Positions 11,417-23,100 of a stretch of DNA of 64,000 nucleotides are shown here, piece after piece. A program made the position numbers and the translations under genes. Source of the DNA: Solea solea (taxonomy: Eukaryota > Chordata > Actinopteri > Pleuronectiformes > Soleidae); NCBI RefSeq assembly GCF_958295425.1, contig NC_081143.1, forward strand, positions 25,998,586 to 26,062,585, given 5' to 3'. Below the pieces are notes generated by a model that saw only the letters and a program-made list of their open reading frames with translations, was not told the DNA's origin and searched no databases. Within the stretch, counting starts at the first letter, position 1. Each line of letters begins with the position of its first letter.

Positions 11417-14400
11417 AGTACAGATTGAAGACAGGAAAAAAAAAAGAAACACCAAATCACAACTCTGCACCTACAACAATGGTCATATTAGTTAGTTACC
11501 TCAGCCAAAGTAGATTGTTTTTCGCTCTTTGTCGGTGTGTGTTGTTGGCAGGATAATGTAAAAATTCCTTAACCAATATTCCTGAAACTTGGTGGGAGAG
11601 GAGGAACAACCTGAAAGAAGAATCCATTAAATTATGGAGCAGATCTGATTAAGGTGGTAGATACAAGGACTGTTTTTTAATCCAGATTTGAGTGTCTGCA
11701 GAACACTTACTAACTCTAGTTAAAAATTGTGCTGCCGGTTTTTCTTTTTTGTTGTTCTTTGTTTTATGACACCTAATTGAATGTATGCAATTGCTCCAAC
11801 TTGTCTCTTTTCGGTCAGACAGATCAGAAGGGGACACAAGTAAAAATGGATTTCACAATATGCAATTTCATTCTCACGTACACAGAGATAACACAGTACC
11901 GGAGATCATGAGAACTGTAAATACAAACCGTTCAGAAAAGAATGCATCAATTATACAGGAAAGTAAATACATCATAATAACCATAAAAAAAAAAAAAAAA
12001 AAAGACACGTAGGTTGTTCGGTTTATTTCTACAGATGTTTGGTTCCACTCCGCCTGTGAATAGAACTCGCCATTTGGGCACTTTTTAAAGACCATTTGTA
12101 AACGTGGTTAGAAATATTCTGTCCATATTTTGTGTAGGCAGGTGTAAATATGGTATGTTGTGTGTGTGTGGGAAGGTGTGTGTGTGTTTAAGTGTGTTAT
12201 GTGCTGCACTGTAGGCTAGTTAGGCATGGGAAAGTATATGTTGTGTGTTCTCACATTTCAAGTCCATATAGTATAAAGTCTACTCTATTCAAACACGTAC
12301 AGTATATTCATTAATTCTCTACATTTATGTTTGTGCGTGTGTGTGTGTGTGTCTCTGTGTGTGTTTGTGTGAGTGTGTTTGTCACAGTTGGCCACCGGTA
12401 GATAATCCTCCATTTTTTTTTTGTTGTGTGTTGGTTTCACGTCTCATTTTTTGGGTTGACGGAGAGTCCCGTGATCAAGCGATCACGTCAACCCACAGAG
12501 GAATCAACAAGTCAACGGCTCACGCCTCAACAGCAGACAGACAAACAAAAAAGTTTGCAGTTCGATCGCAGTCCTGCTTCTGCTTTAGCGCCAGGGGAAA
12601 CTAGCCAGGGCCAAGGTCAACATAGAGCCAATGAGCATTGGGGTTAAAAATCTAAATTTTAGTATAATTGCTGAGAGCAAACCTCTTCCAAACCTCTTGT
12701 TTGGTCTGAAGAGATGTGGAATCAACATGTAACCAAGGACAAAACCAGATTTAATTTAGAACTTACTGTCATAAACCTACAGTATTCAGGTGTCAACCTT
12801 ACCATGTTAACTCATCTTGGTCTCTGATAGGCTAAAGGTGCCTGTATATGATATGAAGTATCTGTATCGTTTTGATAGTGGTGAGTATCACTGAATCGGA
12901 TATCAAAAATAGGAAAACATGAAATCTGATATGTTCCAAAAACCTGAAATATTACATAAAAGCTTCACTAAGTACTGACTGTTAAGAGAGACATGCTCCA
13001 CCAGTGTCATGTGAGTGGGTAATGCATGTCTTGCAAAACTCATTAGCAAAAGCAAGCTGTGAATTAAACCAGGCTTTAAACTGTGAACAGGAACCATGTT
13101 CCTAATGCTAACAGAACAAAAGGCCAGCTAACTACCAAACTAACCAACCACTCATATTCAGTATTTATATAATGTCTTGCCTTGTTCGATGTGCTCCATG
13201 TAAATGAACCCAGACAAAATCTGTGCTTTTGAAGGGTGGGGGTGGTAATTGTACTCACAGAAGAGCGTTTTAAGCACAACACCTCCAGCAGCATCGTCGT
13301 GTAAATAATTAAGGGTCTGCCAGTCCACAGAGACCTGTCTATACATCCTGAGATATGAATCTGCCTTTCAGACAATATGAAGAAGCACCCTGGACTTTTG
13401 GTTCTTCCAAAGGAATCAGCAGCTCACCACTAGTTAATCTCAAGAGTGACCCTGTATTGTATTTGGAATACAACTATGTATCTCTGATACCTCCTCTCCA
13501 ATTGGAACAGAAAGCAAGAGGATGTAGCTGTAATAGACTGTACATTAAAGCCCTGGCTAATCCAGTTTAGCCCTATAGCAGAAAACAGGACTGACCCACC
13601 CTGTAACACTGTAGCAGAAAAATACTTCTCTTCAAATCGCACCAACCTTCAGCTTCAGAAATGTATCTGATATAAAAAAAAGAAAGAAAAAGAAAACAAA
13701 GTATAGTAATTTACATGTTTACAACGTAAATGTATTCTTCTGTTTGGCAGAATTTCATAAGGGGAGATAAATGTATCAGGGAACTAGGTGGAAATGAAAT
13801 TCTCTGAGCATTTTGTTGAATATCTCCTCATTGTCCCAAGACTCCCACTTCTTATAGTAATATTAAATTCCCAGAGAAGTGACAAAAAGTTATATTCACA
13901 GCGCTGGTTCTCATGGTCCATTAACGTGGTGATAGTGAAGGCGGAAGGGGCATAAGGGGATATGAAGAGGAATGCTTCTGTGTTTTCTCCTGAACGCCTA
14001 AAGAGGAATCCTTACAATGGTTTAATGTTCACAGCGTTAAAATAAAGCCCATGTTTACACTGCAGACCTTCCATGGATTTAAGGTGGTTAATTAAACAGT
14101 AGTAAAATGACGACGTTGCCTGTCCCAGGGAGCCATTGTATGTCTAGTTTCTGTGCCAAAGCTTCACAACTGAAACTCCAAAGGGAGGCGATCAGAATGA
14201 CGCTTCCATTATTTTCCATGACTATTGATTTGTGTTTTTCAATAAGCCTGAACTTCAAAAGCCTACAAAACTGAAATGAGAAACCAAACTTGTGAAGCAA
14301 TGAGTCCCCGAGGCAGTCTGCAAAATAGTCTAGAACAGTGTAAAAACCAAGATAACTCCAAGGCAAAAAGAAACCACCCTTCCACGTCTTAGCGTAATGA

Positions 14401-15651
14401 AAAGTTTGTTGCTTATTCACCAGAGCTGTTCCATCCTAAGTACATGTTAATCACATCTGTCTGCACACACACTGTGTGAGAAATCTTATTTGGTCACAAT
14501 GCCTGATCACCAATCCCAAGGTCCTCTTGGGTGTCACAGCCGTATAGACAGAAAGGGTTTAACTCTACTCCTCAGGAACTGCCACAAGACATGATGTCCC
14601 AATCGTTCCCTGTTGTTTTCCTTCCTCCTGACGCCGTCAGAGATCGTGCCACAATGATTCATAATTGTTTTTAATTGGCCAGACTTGAGGGAAGACATGC
14701 ATGCCATCCCTAAGGTATGCTATCTGTACATAAGTCAGTCTCAGCTTGTGGATTCTGGCCCCTGAGAACTGGAGTTAGACACCACTTGTTTCAAAAGGAG
14801 GGAGATTAAAAGCTTTAGCTGTCGACTGAAAATGAAGTCATATTGTGGACAGTAAGTTTGCTGTAAAAGAGGAGCAAGTCTTGGCCAGCAGGGATGGAAT
14901 TAAAGTAATAAGGGCCTCAAAGCAAACAGACAGAGCCAAGCAGAATGAAAGTTTGGAGAACAAGCCAATTACAGTATGTAGATCTAAATATAAGTATGAA
15001 ATTAGCAATACTTCGAGAAGCAAATTATGCCACACACTGTGCTTATTAATAGCTGAGCTAATGTTTTTCTTTACATCTAGAGATAAAGGCCTTGAGGGTA
15101 TGTTCAGGTAACGTCAGCTCGATTCCCCATTCTTCCAAATGAAGCCATTATTTTTAAAAAGCTTCTACCCTTGCATAGCCTGTGGTACTATTCAAAAACT
15201 AATTAACTGGTCATTTCTTCTACTGCCAGTAGAATTTAAACAAAGGGCCGAAATAGAAAAGTGGATGCTTTATAATAACGGAGGCTGTCCGAAAGAGGGC
15301 CCCAAGGGAATTTGCTCTGTGTTTTTTATTTGGTCTCACCTGCCCAAATTAAGTTCTATTGATCCGATAGCAGAATAATGACATGCCTTTAAAATTCCAT
15401 TGTGAGTGCTAGTGGGGTTATTGGATCGGCTGCCACTGATGACATAGGGAGGTCAGAGGGAAAGTCATTTCTCAATATGAAACACAATAGAATGTCAAAG
15501 GAAAAAAAATAAAACACTGAGTAGTTTGGGAGAATAAAAACAGACAGCTTTTCATTACGGCATAATTAAATGGTCGGTTCAAGCAAGTGACAAAGCTGTT
15601 CTGATGGTTCTTGAGGTTTCTGAGGTTCTAATGAAACTCAATGCACTATTT
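11415..15651. other. gene-free stretch
   Basis: Holds a poly-A run at 11986-12003, imperfect TG repeats near 12155-12190 and 12335-12375, and otherwise unique-looking sequence. Open frames are short and show no family resemblance. Confidence 0.5.
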
Positions 15652-15895
15652 AAAGCTGGGGTAGGCAACATATCGTTGGCTGTATGGATCAATAATTCCA
15701 TAATGACATTTTGAAATAATATAAATCAAGTGATTTAAGAGCGAGCTGCACCTTCTGGAGGCTCAAACCTAGGGATATTCTGCCCATGATGAGAGATGTT
15801 GACCAATCAAAGGGCATTTTAGTGAAAAAGTGTACTGCTATTGAATGTTCTACTAAGCAGCTGTGTGGACATGTCCCTTTGGTGGAAAGGCCACT
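15652..15895 (+). repeat. unclassified dispersed repeat, copy 2
   Basis: Diverged partner of 3065-3250, sharing AAATCAAGTGAT, CCCATGATG, ACCAATCAAAGGGCATTTTA and a TGGTGGAAAGG end. It extends further 5' with TAAAGCTGGGGTAGGCAAC, an opening I have seen in other teleost repeats. Confidence 0.6.
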
Positions 15896-18529
15896 ATTAC
15901 CACATCTGTAACAAATGTTTCTGCAAAGCAACTGACCAAAGAAAATTTGTCTCAAAAAGAGTTGGACTAGTAATATCGCCTCAGGTCAATGAAGCATGTG
16001 CATCTGTCCATGCTCTTTGCACATTAACATAATTGTATTTGTTTATTTCAAAGCTTATTTATCTCTTACTAGCTGACTTAGCTACTCGGCTATCCGTCTG
16101 AATTCATCTTCATATGCCTTTGTTTTCGCTTTCCCCATTAACTTTCTGGTGGAAAACAAAGAGTGAACTCAGACCCTGTCAAAATTATGATATCAGGATA
16201 AACCCAGTGGAAAATTGAATGGACTACATAACTTCTGGGCCTGGCAGACTGGTCCTTCCTAACAAACCAGACTCAAAAATGGAAGGATAACACCCAGGGG
16301 GTGGTTAGATCACAGACCTGCTCACCTTGGCCTGCTCATAACCTGCACAGTCATGGCGAAGCATACATCTTCCCACAGTTTTAGGTTCATTTCTGCGACA
16401 GCTACTACAGTCAACACAAAGGGGAGGGAGGCTGGTGAGCATCTAATGAGGGAGGCAGGGACAGAGAGAAAAATAGGCATTGGAAGGCACCCGTCATTAA
16501 TTTCAATCAGTCTTCCACTTTGGCAGAGTTAATAACATCAGCACACTCTTCTGACCTGAGATGATAATACAACATCAACCTCCAGAAATTACTCATTAAT
16601 AAACCCCATTAAGTTAGACAGAGGTTGTGCTTAGGGAAAAACCAAGGGAAATTAATTAATTACATGCTTTTAAAAAGAATTTATACCGTCAATTGAGATG
16701 TATCACAGCAGAGAAGGAGCGGTCAGGGTGACAGTGGCAAAGATAGGACAAGTGGGCATAAAAGGAATTAAAGATAGCCGGATGACATTAATATGCATGG
16801 ATGATGATTCAGAGCGAAAGAGCTTTGAGATAATTCATATGGAATTGTAAAGACTTATACAATTAAAATTATCAGCATGTATGTTTGTCTAATTTCTGCA
16901 GCACGAGGCCTTGCTCCTGTGTGATTGAAGCATATTCTTTTTCAACACACATATTCAAACCCAATTCTAAATCTAAATAAACACAATCTAAGTAGGTCAC
17001 TTACTTCTTTGCTTGTCAGAACTACCTTGTCCTCTGGGAACAGAACAGCATCTATGATGAATGTGATTGGAACTTGTTGAATCCAACCTCCCCGGGGCAC
17101 TTTGGTCCATGGCAAGCTCCCACCCAGAGCTGTGCAAGGTCATATACGTATGTACTAAGTGGAGAGTCATGCGGACTGAGGCAGGGTACATCCCTAAGGC
17201 CTTCCCTTCCTCTTACCATCCATTTTAATCGGTTGTGTTGTGCAGGTAGGATTTGACATGTTTTTTTTTGTTTTGTTTTTTTAATTATGTCTTGCCTTGA
17301 GCTGATCCATATCCACTTGGAAATATTCGTCCATGTGTCCTCAGCACTGGTGTGTTCAACTACTGTAACTCTCGATTCTGCTCTCAGTCTGCCTTTCAGA
17401 CAAAATGTGATTACTGGGTTCTTTAATATCTGAGCCACCTCCTGTCTTTTGCTAACCTACATAACCCAGCCTAAAGTAATATTTCCATGAGTTACGCTAT
17501 TGAAATGTAAATGTCCTACAAGGTAGCTTCCCTTATCAAAATAAATTGCCTCTAACTGTAAATAGGGAATGGGCTTGCAGACAAATAATGCCTGCATGTC
17601 TTCAGGATGGGTGTACTTGATTCTATCAAGATAGCCTAAAGCCTTAACGCAGTGACATGAAACTAACTAACTGGCTAGCTATCTATATGCTAAGAGTTTC
17701 CAATAAGCTATCCACTATGCTGCCATGGTAGGCGACAGAAAATAATGGAATACTCCCCAACTGCGACTATACTCACCCACATGCCCACACAATAGTGAAC
17801 ATATGCATTTTGGTGTTTCAAAACGACAAGCATGCTCAACACAAAGCATGCCTGACCTATCCTTAAACTGGCTAATTGCTATGAAGACCAATTAGCATGC
17901 CAAGTATCACATAAAATGTCCAGAAGTGTCGGAACACAAGCTCAAAAAATAAATGCACCTAATTCCTCACCCTGCTTCCTCATTATCACTGCTAAATGAT
18001 GGTTCTATACGAGGGCAGGTGTTGGTGGTTCCGTGGAATGATGTTTTTTTTTTTGTGAATGGCAGTTTGATGGGATTAGAGAAGAGAAGGATGGGTTTAA
18101 GTCCTGAATGGGGCTGCCTCTAGTGAGATAGCTGAGCTACAGTGTGCCAGTAATGAGGTAGTAGACACTTGCTTATCACCACCTTTTGCTTTGCTCACAG
18201 AGTGTATGAAGTGGGTCTGTGGAAGCCTGTGAGGACCAAAGTGCCCAGTGTGAGGCAGTCTGGTGAATAGTTATCATTCAGTTTTGTGCTGAAAGCAGCC
18301 AGTCCTCTTAAAATGTTCATCATTTTTCATAGAATCAATTCCAAAAGAAAAGAAGAAACCCACGGAGAAACCGTCTTTAACTCTGGAACCAGCAGATCCA
18401 CAAGAGCCATGTCACTGGATACCACAGAGGAAATATCATTTTCTGTCTTGCTACATTAATATCTATTCCCTTTTTTGTCTGCTGTTGGCATCCATCTTCA
18501 CAATCTGCCATTTGAATTTCTTCTCCAGC
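15896..18529. other. downstream flank and probable 3' UTR of elfn2, with candidate conserved non-coding sequence
   Basis: The part next to 18529 should contain the elfn2 3' UTR. No strong AATAAA on the minus strand is close to the stop. ATTAAA-type hexamers occur near 17222 and 17422, and an AATAAA at 16042-16047 would imply a long UTR. The block 16480-16900 is rich in homeodomain-like TAAT cores (ATTAATTAATTA at 16652) and free of simple repeats, which fits a regulatory element. That is inference. Confidence 0.35.
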
Positions 18530-20126
18530 TCACAGCTTCTGCTGTGCAGAAACCCCCTTCCAGTAGTCCAAAATATCGTGAAGGTCCTCATCCTTGGCAA
18601 ACTGCACCTTCTTACGCAGAGCATGACCTGCAGCTATATAGGATGCCTCCTCTCTGGGGCTTTTCTTGTAAGGTCGGAATCGCTCCCAGATCCGCAGTGT
18701 GCTCTCAGATGAATACTCTGGACTGGAGGAGTATCCAGAGTTGTAGTTGTGGTGGCGAGAAGGTGAGAGCTGGGAGTAAGTGGCTGTGGCATCCCTCTTA
18801 GAGCGCCCCAGTGGCTTGAGAAATGAGACCTTTTGGGTAGGTGAGGGTGATTCATTGCCATCCTCATAGTAGAGTGCAGGAAAGGAGTGGCGGTGCTCAG
18901 AGCTATGGTAGTCTGGATGAACCTCCAAATGGTGCTGCTGCTGTCCAGGACCAACCACTCCACCTCCGCTCCCATTATTACAACCCATCCCACTCCCATT
19001 CACACTCACCCCACCACCATTTATGTTTCCCATCCCATTCCCATTGCAACCCCCTGCTCCACCACCTCCTCCTCCTCCACCACAACCGACAGGGCTTTCC
19101 TTTTCTGTTGGGTACTTGGGAGGATCACCACGCTGATCAGGAATATCCACACTGAAGACTCTGGAGCCCTTGACAGGTCCTACAGAAGGGGCACCACAAC
19201 GGTTCTTCACCACAGCAGTGTCTGCACTCAACTGCCTCTGAAGGGGCCGCACCGCATTGGCCGGGGGTGGATCACGGTAAGGAGGTGAGAGGAAGCCCCC
19301 TCCACTGATACCAGGCCGCTCAGACAGGGGCATGACCAGGGGCACTGGGGCCATAGAGGGCGGATGTGGTTGCTGATGCAGCTTAGGATGTTGCTGCAAA
19401 TGTTGCTGCAGATGCTGCTGAGGATGGGGTTGAGGATGTGGATGAAGCTGAATATGTGATTGAGGATGTGGCTGGGGTTGAGATTTTGAATGCACCTTTG
19501 GGGAGGAGGCCATGATCTGATCTCCAGGGTGTCCTGGAGAGAGGGGCAGGAGGTTGCGGGGGAGTGATGTGATAGAAGCTGGAGGCTGGGAGGAGGATTG
19601 AGAGCTGGAATTTTCAGCCGTGGTCACAGCGTTAGCAGAGGCATCCAGCTTGAGGGCATCAATACAGTTGTTAATGATCTGGTTTACCTTGTCCACCTCC
19701 TTGGCGATAGTGGAGATCTCTGAGGCTGAGCCACGGCCGTCGTCATCGTCAGAATCCTCCCCAGCCTCTGTCCCATTCTCAGCCCCTCCTTGCACATCCA
19801 CAACTACTTCTCCCCCTACCCCTCCAGCTGGCATCCCTAACTCCCTCCCTTCCCCTGTCACTCCTGCCGTCCTCACATCCATGTAGTTGACCTTGCCGAC
19901 TTTTGCCTCATTGAAGGCACTGGCCATTTTCTCCACCTGAGGCAAGGAGGAGAGGCGAGAAGAACTGGTGTTGGTAGATCCGTGGAGCATGCCTGTGCTG
20001 GAGGAGGCAGATTGTGGTAGCTTTCCTCCTGCCCCTCCTGAATGATGGTGCTGGTGAGCCTGCTCCTGGAGGCGCTGCATGGCACCTGGGTCATTAGTCA
20101 CCGCCGCAGCTGCCTCTGGGCCATAT
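18530..20126 (-). CDS. elfn2: elfn2 coding exon 4: cytoplasmic tail and PP1-docking C terminus (residues 449-980)
   Basis: The acceptor is CTCATTCTTCAG and the exon opens with the split arginine then YGPEAAAAV. The open frame also runs 5' into the intron (MILSFFR), which is not part of the protein. Seen in the tail: the family helix EISTIAKEVDKVNQIINN near 585-602; a Pro/Gln/His-rich stretch at about 664-706; FLSPPYRDPPP; PLQRQLSADTAV, typical of ELFN2; a Gly/Asn-rich stretch at about 796-841 with eight glycines in a row; HHLEVHPDYHSSEHRHSFPA; SFLKPLGRSKRDATATYSQL; SGYSSSPEYSSES; IWERFRPYKK; and the terminal PP1-docking KVQF at 955-958. The Gln/His and Gly expansions are what lengthen the protein compared with mammalian ELFN2. 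The last residues are GVSAQQKL before the stop at 18530-18532. Confidence 0.96.
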
Positions 20127-23100
20127 CTGAAGAATGAGAGAATCACTTTGGAATAATCAATACATTTATTTTCATTATCTTACATTATACTGTGTATGTT
20201 AATTTGCAAATGTCACGACTGCAGTTGTAACTTTGACAGACTACTTTTAAAAATGTGTTTTTCCTGTCTTAACAAAGAAGCCTTGGGATGATGAAGTCCT
20301 TGCTGTTTTAATTAAAGGTCAAACAAATTAGGAAAACAAAGAAAATTCCCTATAGCCTGAATGAGTATGGTGAGACAATGTGTTAATGTTTGTATAAATA
20401 GGCTATTTAAGGATTCAAAGCAAATTAATTTGTTAAGTAAAACAACTAAGCAACTGGACATTGCAATTATTCCAAATAAATAAATACATTATACATCAAT
20501 ATTAAAGACACATAAATTATAGATTTTCAAGAAAAAGTTTCATAATGTGACTTCCACTAACAAAATGGCCAGTACCTCATCTCCAAAATGGTTTTCTTCA
20601 CGCTTATAGCCTTCTCCTTTTCTTCCTGAATGCGTCGCCTTCTGAGACAGTAATAAACAAATCCAAGCACAATGACCATGCCAAACAGACACCCCAGGAT
20701 GGTCATGATGTAGTGAGTGGTTGTGGATGGATTGGTTCGCAGGTCCTCTGGTCCCATTGCTCGTGTGGTGAAAGACACACAGGTGTGGTTGTAGCGCTGA
20801 GATTTGCTCATAGACGCCACACAGAAAGTGTAGTTGGTGTGTGGTTTTAGGTTTTCCACGGTAATCAGCTCCTTCTTGTTTTTAAGGGGCCTGATGTCTG
20901 CAACAAAAGTGTGGTTGTACTGGGAAAGTGCGTACATCTTACTGTACGGCCGTGGGATTTGCACTTGCAGTGAAACTGAGTAGAGGGAGACAGTTTGAAC
21001 CTTCATAGAGATCTGATGGTTATATGTTGGATCAGCAGTAGACGATATTGTTGGCTGGTGATAAAGACCTTGGTCTGGGTTGTCCAAACCCATTCCTGAC
21101 CCGTCTTGCTCCGGTATCTGTGCGGCCATCCCTGTCCCACCATCTTGACACTTGGACACAAGCTTATAGAGGGCACTTCTTCCTTGCCCAGGAACTGGGC
21201 TCAGAAGAGGATATCCGTTCATTTCTGGAGGGGTTTCACACTGGAGACGGTCATAGGTGTGGGTGACATTGTTAAATGCCTCCAGCCAAGACAGAAAGCT
21301 GTAGAGGTCACAACCACAGTGGAATGGGTTTCCTGCTAGTTCACACACCATAAGCCTGTTGAGGAGAGTGAAGGTAGATGGCTCGAGCCGTGCCAACTTA
21401 TTGGATGATAAGTCCAGGCTGCTGAGGCTGGGGCACTCCCAGAAGGCATTGGTGGCAATGACCTCGATGAGGTTGTGTTGCAAGAAGAGGCACTGCATTC
21501 GGCCCAGGCCTCTCAACATGCCCTCAGTCAGGTTGGTTAGCTTGTTGTAGCCAAGCTGGAGAACCTGGGATTTGACACAGCAAGACTAATTGTCAATGAT
21601 TTGTGATGATGTGTAAGATATGCTTTTACAATTTAATAAAGTATGATTTATGCGACCTGAGCAGAGCAGTTCTATTAGTATTAATAGATATCTACTAGGG
21701 ATGAACCAAGACAATATTTAATATCTGCATCTGCTTCCCAATTCTGAACAAAATCACTAGATATCACAAAAAGAAAATCATAAAATCCAAATTATACTGT
21801 AACAAAATGCAAAATAATAGTTCAATGCTTCATTAAGCACAAGCACATCTGTAAAGAGAGATGTGCGCCACCGTGTGCCCAGAATGTAAATGATGAATAC
21901 ACATGTTGTGATCATGTGAACTATGTAGATGTAATTTAAGATTAAAAGAATTCGAAAAACAAAACAGATTAATATTTTTTGTAAAATCACTATCATACTG
22001 ATATCAGTGCTGGTAAATACTAATAAGTTGTAATATGTATATCAGATATGGCAAAAAGTGATATTGAGCCATCCCAAAACAATAAAAGGCAATGTGACAT
22101 TTTTTTTTTATCTCACACAAAAACTCAGAGGAACTTAATTTTAAATAAAACATAATCAAAAACATGTGAACAGAACATTTTTTTCTCTGCTCCACACCTG
22201 TAGGTTGGCCTGTCCAGCGAAGGCTCCGTCCTCGATGTAGCTGATCTCATTCTTGGTTAGATTGAGGTCAGTAAGGTTCGTGAAGCGATACATGGAGGTA
22301 AAGAGCACAGCCTTGAGTTTGTTCTCATTCAGCCTCAGGTCATGAACCTAAGAGGGACAGAAGAGCAAATGACTTTCAGGTGATGCATTGCATCTGCTGG
22401 CAGCCGTAGAGCAGGAACCTTTACTTTTTATGCCAAAAATAGTTGCCAACAGCATATTGCGCCTCCAAACACGGCAGTTTGACATCAAATTTCTTTACCC
22501 AGTTAATACTTCTGGACAAAATTAGTTTTTAGCTGCTCAAAGCCTGCTTCCTGGCAACTGAGCGTCCCTTCTGAGAGTGGAATGGAGTCGTATGTTAACT
22601 TCGCCAATGGGTTTTTTAATTGAAATTTTCAATTTTAAGTAATTTATGCTGCAAATTAAATACAACATCAAGCCACTATCAAAAAGGGAACAATTTGCTG
22701 AAGAAAAAAAAAAAACATATGATATGAGATATGATGTGGATTAAGAGGTCAAATCTTGCTCTAGTGAGATGCGACAATGCCACATGGACTCATTTAGGAC
22801 CTTAAATGAGGTTTTCTTGTTTGCTATAAATGCTATACACCTTTTACAGTAATTATAACTGCCTCAAGATAGCCAGCAATCAGTTTATTAATAACAATTT
22901 AACAGCATAGCAATTACGCCACAAGTGCTCCTGCTGTCACCCTCATTAGTCATATAAATGTAACCTTGTAACTATATTGGTTTACATGAACATTCCATTT
23001 TATTATCTATAAAGTTCAAAAATATACATATATATATATATATATATATCATTGTCATACTGTAACCACAGCCAACGTAGAATCACAATAAACCATATGG

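Noticed and set aside
17052..17438. 128-residue minus-strand open frame downstream of elfn2
   Set aside because: No family resemblance, and it lies in the probable 3' flank of elfn2. Treated as chance.
18841..19288. Plus-strand open frames opposite elfn2 exon 4
   Set aside because: They mirror the biased codons of the His/Gln/Gly-rich tail on the other strand.
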